Positions 32,896 to 44,058 of a DNA stretch of 64,000 bases are shown here, piece by piece (the first letter of the stretch is position 1; each line of letters opens with the position of its first letter). The notes under the pieces were generated by a model. The model saw nothing but the letters and a program-made list of their open reading frames with translations, had not been told where the DNA came from and made no database searches. A program made the translations under genes and the position numbers. This stretch comes from Asterella californica. Its lineage: Eukaryota > Streptophyta > Marchantiopsida > Marchantiales > Aytoniaceae. Location of the stretch: the NCBI GenBank assembly GCA_036924285.1, contig JAYKYS010000001.1:34657501-34721500 (forward strand), given 5' to 3'.

Positions 32896-34946
32896 GAGGT
32901 TTTTACTTGGAGCTACCTGTCTCATGGTAGTTGGACTTCGACGTCCAAGAGTGAAGGTATTCACTTTTATGTACCCCTCTTGACTATGATCAAATTTACA
33001 ATCCGTGCAAGTCGATCGTCTTAGCGGACGTCGAGTGCAGTGTGTGCACTCTAGAGATTCGGAGCAGGATCAAAGCGGCACGTGTTTTGTCAATAGCGAT
33101 AAGGAGGATTCTTCACAAATCCCGTTTAGTGAGCTTGATGTAAATCGATTAGGTGTGCTTAATCATGAGGATTTAGAAAAAAAATAGAAAATGATGACTG
33201 TTGGAGAAAGTTCACGCTGAGACGAAAAGTTTGCTTGAGGTCTTTGTTGGACGTCTTGACCGACAAGCCTGAAGGACATGAAGTAGCTTCAGTTTTTGAA
33301 GTCATACTTTCTACACCACGAGCTTTAGTTTTAGAAGCTACAACTATAGAAACTATCATAGAAAGTTGTGATTTCATGTCATTGTAATTCTATATATGAA
33401 TAAAGTCTTGGCTTTTGTGGCAAGAACTTTTTGTGTTTCTCAGTCTAGTTTTGGTTCAAGATTCTTAGACTTTGTTTTTATGGATTATCTAGTTTTTCTC
33501 ATCTCGAGTTTTGGACCCGACTCAGTCTTTGATCATCCTCGAGGTCGAGATGATCAGTCTTTTGATCAACCCGGACTCTGGAGTGATCACTTCATGTTAG
33601 CTACTCGAGACTTAGATTTTTTTGGAGTGTGGATTTTTTTTAGAAACATAGACTCAAATCCTTTTAGACATTTTTTCTGAACGCACACTTAGATGAATTG
33701 TCATTCAACAAAATCACCCCTTTATAGCTTTGTATGGACATTTGGATACAAGGAGGCAGATCAAGGATTAGAATTATCTCATATGTGAACTACTTCTATA
33801 TCTACTTGCTGCATTGAATGGACCCCTACATCTTCTCTATCTCCACCTCCACCTCTACCTGAACCCATGTTCACTTCTGCTCCTCCCCTAGTGGGATACA
33901 GCTGTGGATCTCCGGCTCTGGATCTGCGCTCGTTCCAACATTTGACTGACCACTCTCCAGTAACCAGAGTCGTCATCTCTATCACGAACTCAGTGTAAAA
34001 CTCTCTATCTGAAATAATTCTTTTGAGATAAAATTCTATGAGACCACGATTCTCAAGTCTCGTGTGGAACTTTCAACCTCCTTTTCTTCTGGTCTGAGCT
34101 TGTCATCTGACAACTCCTGGTCCACATTACATAAGAACTCCTCTACCAGTACTAAACTCTGTGCAAATCGATTTGCTTACAAATCTCTAACATAAACTGT
34201 GTCAAACTCGAGGTATTGCATACAAGAAGATCTAGTTGTTCCACCTGAGAGTTAAAGCTGATATCTTTTGTATCTGTCCTAACTCTAGAGTGAAACAACC
34301 CGATCTCCGAGACGAAACACTCAACACTATAAGGAACAACAGATTGTTTGACCCTGGAGTTATGATTGATATATTGCTTGACTCGAACTCCAACAAACTC
34401 TTCTTGTAAATGCATATTAGCACAAACATCATCGTTGATCTCAGTCAAATAGACGGGCAACCACACCATAGGTAAAACATATCTGTGTTTGACCTAGCTC
34501 TTCTAACTCGCAACGATGGTCACGACGATTACACACAGAAAGTTCAAACGATGATCACAACAATTACACATAAATAATTAAAAATAATCTTAAGCAGGAT
34601 ATTTCCTCTTGGTCACGAGTCATACCGCATCTTTATTTGTAATCATCGAATAATCCGGTGCTGCTACCGCCTGGTAAACCCAAAGCTCACATAAAAGTAA
34701 AAACCAGCCAACAAGCAATAGCTTGTTGGCTACCCCATCCGCCTGTAGCCCCAGCGGCGTGGGGTCGAGTCCGCCTGGCGGGGGGACTCACGCTGTGCAA
34801 GGGCAGCAGCATACGGCTGCAGAAAGCCCCACAGCGAAAAGAGGCCTAAAAACAAATCCAAACAAAAAAAATAAAAGTAAAAACCTTCACTATGGAGACG
34901 TAGAAGCCAAGCTGTCGCGAGAGGGGTAGCTCCAAGTAAAAACCTC
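32896..34946. mobile_element. Mutator-like DNA transposon (non-autonomous), carrying a nested SINE
   Basis: The 2051-bp element is flanked by GATACAGTG at 32887-32895 and 34947-34955, an exact 9-bp duplication as in Mutator-like elements. Its ends start GAGGTTTTTACTTGGAGC; the first 22 bases are identical and inverted, and about 75% similarity continues to about 80-90 bases once the SINE at the right end is removed. No MURA transposase is seen. Interior frames include 33005-33187 (+), a piece at 33200-33390 (+) that reads on after a frameshift, 33396-33680 (+) and 34152-34469 (-), none of a family I recognise; some could be captured sequence. Confidence 0.85.
34706..34870 (+). mobile_element. 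tRNA-type SINE inside the Mutator-like element's right end
   Basis: About 165 bp bounded by an exact 15-bp duplication ATAAAAGTAAAAACC (34691-34705 and 34871-34885). A pol III A box TAGCTTGTTGG (34719-34729) and B box GGTCGAGTCC (34763-34772) are 33 bases apart, as in tRNA genes. The 3' end is A-rich (AAACAAATCCAAACAAAAAAA). The head forms a perfect hairpin AGCCAACAAGC-AATA-GCTTGTTGGCT. It would rely on LINE enzymes to move. No full tRNA cloverleaf can be drawn, so it is a SINE rather than a tRNA gene. Confidence 0.85.
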
Positions 34947-34955
34947 GATACAGTG

Positions 34956-36139
34956 ACCTTACCCACGACACAACGACCACATCTTTCACAGCATGAGTGG
35001 CGTGAGGCACAGCTCCTGGGCAAATTTGGGTGCAGGAGGGCCGAAGTTTCCTCATCTAACTCAGTAGTGGAGATTCGGTGGAACAGCTACATGTACGCTG
35101 AGCGTTGACGTGTCTCCCGAAGCTAGTAGCTACAGTACTGCTGCTGTAGATGCTGTAAGACGGGAGCATAGGCCATTGACTTTTCCTGTCGTCTTCCCCT
35201 TGTGGTGACGTCCCAGCCGAGTAACAAAGTGCGCAGGCCATTGACTTTGATAAGGGTACTTTTCGGGGAGCAGGTTTGGGGCAGCCGGAGGTAAGCGTTT
35301 GTTCCAACTTGTTGCATGTCTTCACGGAGAAATCGAGAGAGAGAAGCCACACACAGGCACACACATTTTCAAGCGGCCATCTGGTGTAATCCTTCGAGCA
35401 GGAGTCCGATTTCTAGTATCTGGTAGCTATAGCGCCAAGGCGAGGAGAGGAGAAGGCAACGCGCAAGGCCACCGAGAGACGGTACTGGGTAGGGGCGAAA
35501 CAGAGCGGGGCAGAGAGAAGGAAGGTGGTGGATAGGGTTGCTGGATGTGGAGCCATGGTCGCTGAATAGAGGAAGAATCAGGGTTTCGGTTGCAGAAAGA
35601 ACCTATGCGTTTGAAGCTGCGGGAGATGGCAGGGACGATACTGGATGCAACCAAATCACGGTAGATGACAGGCTTCCGAGGGCCGCAGAAGTATCGTTTT
35701 GATCTATATGTTTCACTTGTTCCGCTTTTAGAAGGGTGATAAGTTCGAGATTAGAGGCAGGTAGAAGTTGTACGAGATGGACAAGGATTCTGGAACATTC
35801 GAAGCTTCCCAGGTGCAGAGAATCGCAGAGCGTAGCGAGTGAGTTGTGGAAAGGCTCCAGGAGGCTGTGATCGCATAACATACGCTGTAAGGGTGAGGAG
35901 TGGGAATTGGTGGAAATATGAGATCACAAGCTAGACTTCAGATGCAATACAGGGAAAGGGAGTTTGAGGCAACTCGCCACACACAGGCATGCGATCAAAC
36001 AACTGTACCTTTGAAGCCGAGAGAGCGCAGTGCCACTGAAGCAGCAGCAGCTGGGGCATCCGACAAGGTGCTACTTGTTTTGCGTGGAAAATTCGGCTGT
36101 GAGGCTGCATAGAGCTGATAAAGTTGGGGTCCTCGCATT
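34956..36139. other. Upstream region of the LRR receptor kinase gene
   Basis: GC is higher than in the AT-rich spacers. Open frames occur on both strands but none shows a recognisable domain or consistent coding character. The stretch probably includes the promoter and 5' UTR of the receptor kinase; purine-rich tracts (GAGAGAG-type) lie near 35330 and 35500. No TATA box could be assigned with confidence. Confidence 0.45.
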
Positions 36140-39100
36140 GTGAGGCACTTAGGGACATTGACCATGCGAGATGGATCCGGATGCTCAGTTATTTACATAT
36201 GGTTGATCCTTCTGCTGTCCACGTTAATACGATCCTCTGCATCGGCACAGACCGTAGTACCTGGTAACGAAGACCCTGAGTGTGCACCTGAAGACGATCG
36301 ATGCATCTTGCTGCAATTCAAGAATGGATTGAAAAATGGTGGGGAACGACTACGAAGCTGGAACGACTCATCTGCCGCTGCCAGCTGGTCTGGTGTCACA
36401 TGGAAGAAGAGAGAGGATGGCTCCATGTATGTTGAAAAGTTGGAGCTCCGTCAGTTTGACCTTGATGGTAATATTTACCCTTTGTTGCACAAGGGGCTCC
36501 TTCTTCTCTCCGAGCTCGACGTTTCTTCTAATAACCTCAGTGGACTACTTCCACCCACCTTGAGAATATGCTCGAAGCTTAGAGCGCTCAATCTAAGTGG
36601 CAACCTCCTTCAAGGTGATATTCCCACAGACGTGCAGTGTGAGGAGCCCGGAAACGTCTCGACTGGTGCGGTCAATGAACTAGCCATGAATTTGCTGAAT
36701 CTCAGTCTGGCTGATAACAACTTTTCTGGCGAGATTCTGGGTTCCTTCCTTGCTTCTTTACCGTCTTTACAGGTATTGGACCTCTCTCTCAACAATCTGA
36801 CGGGAAACCTACCTGTAGAGATCGGCAAGCTCTCCACTCTCACCAATCTATTGCTCCACGACAATGGCCTTAACGGGAGTATACCGTCTTCTCTTACCAA
36901 TTGTTCGGAGCTTGTAGAGTTGATACTCGGCAACAACAATTTCTCCGGGACCATTCCATTAGATATCTTCACTAGTCTTCCGAAGCTTGAATCTTTGGAT
37001 GTCAGTTTCAATCGGTTTGTGGGAGAACTAAGGATATCATCTGACGGAGGGCACTTCAAGCATCTACGAAGTCTGGTGCTGAGTGGCAACCGTTTGAACG
37101 GTTCGCTTCCTGATCATCTCAGCAATCTCGCCAATTTGGAGGTCGTGGAGCTGAAGTCGAACAACTTTACTGGCCAGGTGCCAGCCTCGTTCGGTAGATT
37201 CGCTCGGTTAAGGTCTCTGAACCTTCAGAGCAATAATCTTACTGGTCCAATCCCGGCAGAGCTAGGGCAGCTCAGCAATCTAACTGGTCTCAATCTGGGG
37301 TTGAATAGGTTTTCTGGATTTATTCCTGTGGAGCTTGGGAAGTGCTCCAAGTTGCGGAGTCTATGGTTGCAATCAAATATGCTCACCGGCTTCATCCCTG
37401 TGGAGCTGTACCGTCTCAGTGAGTTGGTAGTTTTGTCCCTTTTCGACAACAAGCTGGACGAGACCATCGCACCACAAGTAAGTAACCTGTCGCAGTTAGT
37501 TGTTTTGGACTTCAGCTTTAATCTTCTGCGGGGATCGATACCGAAGGAGATTTGTGCGTTGACGCAACTCAGAATTCTGCTGCTGAACAACAATCGCATA
37601 TTGTCAGGTCTCTTACCTGATTGCATATGGGGATTTTCGGCGCTCCAAATTTTGGATCTGTCCTTCAATTCGTTACAGGGTGGAATTCCTGGTAATTTTA
37701 GCGGGCTCTCGTCCCTAAAGATGGCGAATAGCACTAGCAGGCTTACAGTTCCGGAAGAGATTAGAATGACGTCGTACGGGCAACAGATAATGGAGCTGAA
37801 AATGACTTGGAAAGCTGAGGAATCGCCTACCTTGATCATTCTGTCCAACAACCAGTTTGTAGGGGAGATCCCTTCGGGCTTGGGGGAACTTCAGAACATG
37901 CAATGGTTGGATATGAGTTTCAACAACTTTTCCGGGCAGATCCCGCCGGCGCTTGGGAACGCCAAGGCTCTTTTCCTTCTCAACCTTGCAAACAACCAGT
38001 TGACTGGTCCCATACCTCGGCAGCTTACCAATCTGAATTTCCTCTCCAGATTTAACGTCTCCAACAATCAGCTTGTCGGGCCTGTACCCGAAGGGTACCA
38101 GTTTTCCACATTCACCAATGCATCCTTTGCGGGCAATCCAGGTTTATGCGGTTATCCGATGCCCGCGGAGTGCGATAGTTTTGCACCGTCACCTTACGAC
38201 GCTGACGAGGTTCCTAGTCCAGTGGCCAGAAGAGAGCTGAGCAAGAAATTTCTCATGCTGTGCATCATCGGTTCTAGCGCCCTCGCTGCTTTCGCTTTCG
38301 TTGCGCTCCTCGTCTTGTGGAGTTGCGTAGGGCGATGCCGGCGGCGCAGGAGCTCGTTGGTTTCACATTCCTGTGATTTGTTTGATAACAAGGACGACCT
38401 TCAGTGTTTCCATATAACTATCTCGTCGGTGCTCCCCAGTCTCACTCCGAAGGAGTTGACCCTGGCCACAGATGACTACAATGACAACAACATCATCGGA
38501 GACGGTGGCTTCGGCTTGGTGTACAAAGCCGTTCTCAACAACGGATCGGTGGTGGCCGTGAAGAAACTGGTGGAAGATGGAATGCAGGGGCAGAGTGAGT
38601 TTCTGGCGGAGATGCGCACTCTTGGGAAGATAAAGCACAAAAACCTCGTTGGTTTACTGGGGTATTGCGCCTATGGCAGGGACAGAATACTCGTGTACGA
38701 GTATTTGAAACACGGTAGCCTTGACAGCTGGTTGCACTGCAGGGAGGAAGGCGTTCCTGGTCTGGACTGGAGAACGCGCCTGAAGATCGCCCGAGGCGCA
38801 GCAGAGGGTTTGGCGTTTCTGCACCACGATTGCATACCGGCTATTATTCATCGTGACATTAAAGTGAGCAATATCCTTCTAGATGGTGAATTCGAATCAA
38901 GACTGGCAGATTTTGGCTTGGCGAGATCCGCCAGAGCTTTCGAGAGTCATGTGAGCACGGAGCTCGCGGGCACTGCAGGTTACATCCCACCAGAATACAG
39001 TCAAGCGACGTCAGCCACCCTCAAAGGGGATGTGTATAGTTTCGGTGTGGTTCTCCTAGAAATAATCACCGGGAAAAGACCCACGGATCCGTTCTACAAC

Positions 39101-39370
39101 AAGAAGGACATGGCCCATGTAGCGAATTACACTCAGGACATGGCTTGGAGGGATGAAGCCCTCGATAAATCCATGGCTTATTCGTGCAACGACGAGATGG
39201 TCGAGTTTATGCGCATTGCTGGCTTGTGTTGTCACCCATACCCGTCCAAGCGCCCCCACATGAATCAGGTCGTCCGAATGCTGGAACATCTCGAGCGCCA
39301 GTGTCCCTCTAGAAACCCCAGTGTTGTATTATATGACGAGGAGGCCATTTCTTCGCCCCGTTGTCGATAA
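36140..39370 (+). CDS. LRR receptor-like kinase, EMS1/PSKR-like (LRR-X type)
   Basis: Intronless, 1076 residues (1068 if the second ATG at 36164 is used). A signal peptide (SVIYIWLILLLSTLIRSSASA) is followed by a cysteine-bounded N-cap (C48 to about W84) and about 20 leucine-rich repeats (about 120-660). The array is broken by a non-LRR island of about 38 residues (about 524-562) four repeats before its end, as in PSKR/PSY1R and receptor-like proteins. A transmembrane helix lies at about 703-731, then an Arg-rich stop-transfer. The kinase (about 780-1055) has GDGGFG, VAVKK, HRD (about 903), DFG and PPE intact, so it should be an active RD kinase. The wording of the kinase (NIIGDGGFG, GLAFLHHDCIP, ESHVST) resembles EMS1. 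The ligand is probably a peptide at the plasma membrane but is not predictable from sequence. Confidence 0.93.
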   Translation: MRHLGTLTMRDGSGCSVIYIWLILLLSTLIRSSASAQTVVPGNEDPECAPEDDRCILLQFKNGLKNGGERLRSWNDSSAAASWSGVTWKKREDGSMYVEKLELRQFDLDGNIYPLLHKGLLLLSELDVSSNNLSGLLPPTLRICSKLRALNLSGNLLQGDIPTDVQCEEPGNVSTGAVNELAMNLLNLSLADNNFSGEILGSFLASLPSLQVLDLSLNNLTGNLPVEIGKLSTLTNLLLHDNGLNGSIPSSLTNCSELVELILGNNNFSGTIPLDIFTSLPKLESLDVSFNRFVGELRISSDGGHFKHLRSLVLSGNRLNGSLPDHLSNLANLEVVELKSNNFTGQVPASFGRFARLRSLNLQSNNLTGPIPAELGQLSNLTGLNLGLNRFSGFIPVELGKCSKLRSLWLQSNMLTGFIPVELYRLSELVVLSLFDNKLDETIAPQVSNLSQLVVLDFSFNLLRGSIPKEICALTQLRILLLNNNRILSGLLPDCIWGFSALQILDLSFNSLQGGIPGNFSGLSSLKMANSTSRLTVPEEIRMTSYGQQIMELKMTWKAEESPTLIILSNNQFVGEIPSGLGELQNMQWLDMSFNNFSGQIPPALGNAKALFLLNLANNQLTGPIPRQLTNLNFLSRFNVSNNQLVGPVPEGYQFSTFTNASFAGNPGLCGYPMPAECDSFAPSPYDADEVPSPVARRELSKKFLMLCIIGSSALAAFAFVALLVLWSCVGRCRRRRSSLVSHSCDLFDNKDDLQCFHITISSVLPSLTPKELTLATDDYNDNNIIGDGGFGLVYKAVLNNGSVVAVKKLVEDGMQGQSEFLAEMRTLGKIKHKNLVGLLGYCAYGRDRILVYEYLKHGSLDSWLHCREEGVPGLDWRTRLKIARGAAEGLAFLHHDCIPAIIHRDIKVSNILLDGEFESRLADFGLARSARAFESHVSTELAGTAGYIPPEYSQATSATLKGDVYSFGVVLLEIITGKRPTDPFYNKKDMAHVANYTQDMAWRDEALDKSMAYSCNDEMVEFMRIAGLCCHPYPSKRPHMNQVVRMLEHLERQCPSRNPSVVLYDEEAISSPRCR

Positions 39371-41480
39371 GCCACAATAGGGTTAGTTAGGTTACTGTAC
39401 CAAGTCTTCAGATGTTCTCACGGCTAGATTTGTACGAGAGCTCCTCCAGGTTTTGGTTGTAAGCAACCCTTTTTCACAGATTTATACATAACTGAGACCA
39501 CCCACCGTCCTGTGCAATCACGACGACCATGTTCTTCAGATTATGGTGTCTCCGAACGTGCTTTGTCAACTACCACTCGAGGCAACTATGATTGCATCTG
39601 ACAACTCTTTCTCCTCGGAAACTATGTACAAGTAAGTCACGTTTGCATCATCTCTGAGAACGTTGCTTTTCAAGAGCTGCTGCGCGTGACAATGTTTTAC
39701 GAGCTAGGTTATTGTCAGCTTTACATACTCATTCTCCACCAAAAGGGACATCCGTATTCGTATACTTCACCGTCATCATATTTCCCTGTACTTGTTGTGC
39801 TAAGAAATCGTACATGTTTGCGGTGCTCGACATCGATAGGATCGATAGTCCTTCAGAGAGCTTTGTTAGCAGTCGTAACCTTTACGGTCATTTTAGTCCT
39901 GCTTTTATCGAGTTCAAGGTTCATAGTCTAATCAGGATCACTGATGAGGCTGCAAAGAGAACTTCACTTGGTCGTTGTCAAGTCTTCCATGCTGAAATCA
40001 CACTTGACAAACAGGCAGGTTAAAAGTTAAACGTGCAACGGAATACCTGGTTTATACTGGGGACCCGTATTTGATCAACTATGAAGAGTGATAGACTTGA
40101 ACTTGCTCGGTGGATGGTCTACAAGCCTTTGCACTATGGACTAGTATGGAGGTTCACTGGAAGGTTTGATATACACCATGCTGAAGAAGCTCGTCCGCCA
40201 ATGATCTCATTTGCTTAGGGTTGGGGGGATTCTTCTGCTGACGATCCAGAATCGGAGATTTATGGTGTATGTACAGTAGGGCAACTTGGTAGTCGGCAGA
40301 CTCGGCACTCAAGAAGATGAGACTAGTCAACGCAGTTGACCACGGCCGTGACGTCAACACCACTGAATGATTAATCATGCAAAGCCTCCCGAGTAATGGC
40401 CCCAACAACAACGGACCTCATCGCTAGACTCTAGGAATCTCTTGACAGTCGAGTCTTCAAGTGGCTCATACGAAGCCGACTTCGGCAATCACGTTGCCAA
40501 TTGAGCTGGTCACTCTACCGCGTGCCTACTGGTTCGCTTTCCCAACTGCAACTTCTCTCGCTGTGTCTGTTTCCCCGGAGGATAGCGCAATGGTCAGTAT
40601 CGTCCACCGTTGTGTCGCGAGTGTGAGGTCCGGAGCTCACATGCGTCCGTTCCGCGCAAGTACGTCAGGCATACGTCAAACCCATAACGCCTGAAGTACA
40701 GCAGCTGATGTGAGCGCTCCTTTCACTTTGTCGCTGTTCTTTTACAGACAAAGTGAACTGAGAAATATAGATTTTAACGGATTTCATTGATTATTACCTC
40801 AGGTGATATTCAAGAAAAGAGTTATTCACTTGGCTTTTTCTGTTATACTGAATTAGATATTAGCATAGTTATACGCTGATTGTGAAAACCAGAAAGGAGA
40901 GGGGATTTTTGTCGTGTAGCAGAACGGGAGAGTTCAATGTGAAAATTTTAAAAAAGAAACAAGTAGGAAAAATTGATGGATTTAATCATTGCGAAAACCG
41001 AGACGGAACAGGATAAATCCAGATACATCACTAACGCATAACCTTCATTGCAAGTGTAGTACTTTGTGTTTTTTCTTAAATAGTATATTTTGTTTACATA
41101 AATATTTTTATAATAAATATATATTTGTATATTATATTATGTAATATTTCTTATGATTATATATATGTATATATTAAATTTTCTTGATTTAGATTATTAA
41201 TTTCTTCATTTTTTGTATATTTTTTATTTATTACTCAAACAACAAATATATATTAGAAAAAATGGATTTGTGTATTTATTTTTGTGATTTAGGGATGTAG
41301 GAACTCTTGGAATGAAAAAGCTTGTTATTTTAATGATATGCTCATCATACTATAGTGTTGATTGTGAATTTCTCATGTATTTTCTGTTCGTTCAAAAATG
41401 AAAGAGTGTTCATACTACGGTGATAAGATCTCTGAAAATTGAAGAAGATACTCAAATAACACAAACATGTTGGGGTATTT
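39371..41480. other. 3' flank of the receptor kinase and spacer
   Basis: 39374-40700 has moderate GC and several open frames of 70-100 codons on both strands, none recognisable; part will be the 3' UTR. A perfect 11-bp hairpin TTCACTTTGTC / GACAAAGTGAA lies at 40722-40757. From about 40760 the DNA becomes very AT-rich with no gene. Confidence 0.45.
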
Positions 41481-41523
41481 GGTCTCATACATGTTTATAA
41501 AAAAGATAAACATGTATGAGACC
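41481..41523. repeat. Perfect 18-bp-arm hairpin
   Basis: GGTCTCATACATGTTTAT (41481-41498) pairs with its exact reverse complement at 41506-41523; the loop is AAAAAAG. No second copy was noticed. It may be a miniature foldback element or a small-RNA precursor. Confidence 0.85.
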
Positions 41524-43346
41524 TAAATATTGCTTTTCTAGATGCTCGTATGAAAATTTAATACAAAAAGTAGCACAAAATCTCTATAGTATAATCTTTC
41601 ATGCTTAATACCATAGAATGATGTATTATACAAATGAATAAAATCAACTAATATATGTGATAATATTGATATATCGCTTTGCCATAATGTTCAGTTGGAG
41701 AATCGATTATAATGAATCTATAAAAGAATATTAATTAATTTTTTACTTGTAAGGTTGAACTATTTTCCAAATAAGTACCTAAACTATATCTCACAAAGAA
41801 TAAAAATATCATGACAGATTTATAGATCTCAGAAATAATAGATGTTCATGAAGATTCTCATATAAAATTAAGATTGTCATGCGCTCACATCGTTACACAA
41901 CATACATCGCTGTCAGAGGTACACCACACATACACATAACACATGGACGATCTCATACACATAAACAAGTGTACTACAATGATAAACGATATGTATTCAC
42001 TCCAATATGCAAACCGGCACTAAACAATCGTTAAAATCGAGTCAAATCCACTCTGTGCTCGCAGAGACTCCAGCTTGCACTCACAAAGACTATCCACCAT
42101 ATCTAGGAGCTTGAAGACTCAACTTGAAGAACTAAGGCTTCCAAGGCTTACTTGCGAAGTATATCCCTAGTGGGCTCTCTCACCAACTCGTCTTAACGGC
42201 ACTAACAGTCTTATCGAGATTCGCCACTCCGCACTCGGCCAACCTAGCTGAGGTGCCCAAAATGACGTGACAAGATACATGTCATCACATAAATATTTAA
42301 TACACTATATTAACCGTCACTTTGATTACTCATTGTTGTTATAAATAATATGTGATTTTGATCTAAAGTTTAGGACTTATGTTTCATAATGTATGATTCT
42401 GATTATGATGTTATGCATTTAGAAAAATTAAATATATATTATTTGATGAAACAAAATGTATTATTGTTGATCGTCATGCCACCATCTCGAGGAGTTCATT
42501 AAATAATTTCACTAGAAATAGATGAGCATAAAATAGGATTTTTTTATTCAAGAAAAAATATAATTTTAAAGTTTAAACTTTTAAACTTTTTTAAACTAGG
42601 ATATTTTAGACCTTTTTTTGAAGTTTTGAAGTAAAAGAAGGTTTTGGAAAATTCAAAAATGTACTTTACTTAAAATACTTCTTCTTTTATACTAAAATAA
42701 ATTAAATTATAAAACATTTGATTTATGGCTTGATTCGCAAGTGATATAGAAAAATAGATCTAAGTCCCTTGAAACCACCATACCTCTTGTGTTACTTGAA
42801 GATAACGCTTATACTATCAAAAAATGAATATTCAAAGATTTCATCGACATATGGAGCAAAGAGCTACATCAGAAAATGATTCCGACATGTTATTTAGTCA
42901 ACTGATAAGTTTGTCTCTTGGTTGAAATGAGTGGTTAACCCTCCCCAAAGTTCCCAAAGTCATATTGCATTGATTACGGTGCAAAAAATAAACTTCCTCA
43001 TACATCTCGAGAAGAGTTTCTCATGTTAGATATGCATTCAACTTCAGTTTGTAATAAGCAGATTTATGAGTTATATCTTTGTTTACACCATCAAACACAT
43101 CGCACAAAATGTATACTTAGTGATATATCATTGTTTTATCAATGTATTCTCTAAAAGTAGACCAGTCTCACATCCTTAGACTTGTCAAGGTAGAAGTTTG
43201 GACAGTTCAGATGTGAAAAGTGAACAATTTGAATATCACATTTGGACTTTTGGTAGTTACGTTATAGAGCATTGAGTTTGCTAACTTAGACAATGTGTAC
43301 TAATTGATGTTTTAGGCTTTTGATAACAAATAATACAATACTCAAA
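41524..43346. other. AT-rich spacer with a GC-richer repeat patch
   Basis: No gene. 41880-42290 is GC-richer, lacks open frames of note, and reads like an LTR or other retroelement remnant, but no partner copy was found in the window. Confidence 0.4.
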
Positions 43347-44058
43347 CTTAATAATGTAATATCATTCTTACTCCTACTAATGGATATATAAAATGAATAT
43401 TAAAAAAGAAATGCATGTTGAATATCAAAACAATATCTATAGATTAAGTACAAAATAAGCACTTATTCTATACATATTATTTTGATGCTCATGTTTTGAA
43501 TTTAATGTACTAATCATATAGTTAACACATTATATAATAATAACTTAAAGACAATATGATATATAGTAGACGGAGTCTCTAAAATATTATTCACTTAAAT
43601 ATTTAACGAATATATAAACTTTAATATAATGTCAATGACATATTAAACAAGCATTAGCTTCTAAACTTAATAATGTAACATCATTGTTCTCTTGGAGTAC
43701 CACTGATATTTAGTTTAGGGTTTAGGATTCAAACCCTCATGGACCTACTAAGGTATATACTAAAATGAATAGGAAGAAAATATTAGTTCAATGTAATATC
43801 AAAATAATATCTATAGACTAAGCACATATTCTGACTTTAATATATCACTGATATACTTGACACAATATACAACAATATTAACTTAAAGACAGTTAGAGCT
43901 ATAAAAATACGAATGGATGGAGCTCTATAATATTCATTTAATAAATATATAATTATATACAATTTCATATATATTTCATATTAAACAAGCATGCCATTGA
44001 CTTAGTCTACCTTGTAACCTTAATAATGTAATATCATTGGTACTCCTACTAATGGATA
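43347..44058. repeat. Satellite-like tandem repeat, about 320-350 bp units
   Basis: The marker CTTAATAATGTAA.ATCATT recurs at 43347, 43666 and 44019 (spacings 319 and 353). Between markers the units share, in the same order, ATATCAAAA.AATATCTATAGA, TTAACTTAAAGACA, GGAGTCTCTAAA or GGAGCTCTATAA, and CATATTAAACAAGCAT. Two full units and the start of a third are present. AT-rich and non-coding. Confidence 0.8.

Noticed and set aside
34763..34772. A tRNA gene around the B box at 34.76 kb
   Set aside because: No acceptor stem or cloverleaf can be drawn; the A-rich tail and 15-bp flanking duplication identify a SINE.
37225..37851. 208-codon minus-strand frame within the receptor kinase
   Set aside because: It is antisense to the leucine-rich repeats, whose periodic codons often leave the opposite strand open.
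43347..44058. CRISPR array
   Set aside because: The units are about 320-350 bp AT-rich tandem copies, without short repeats and unique spacers, in an evident plant nuclear context.
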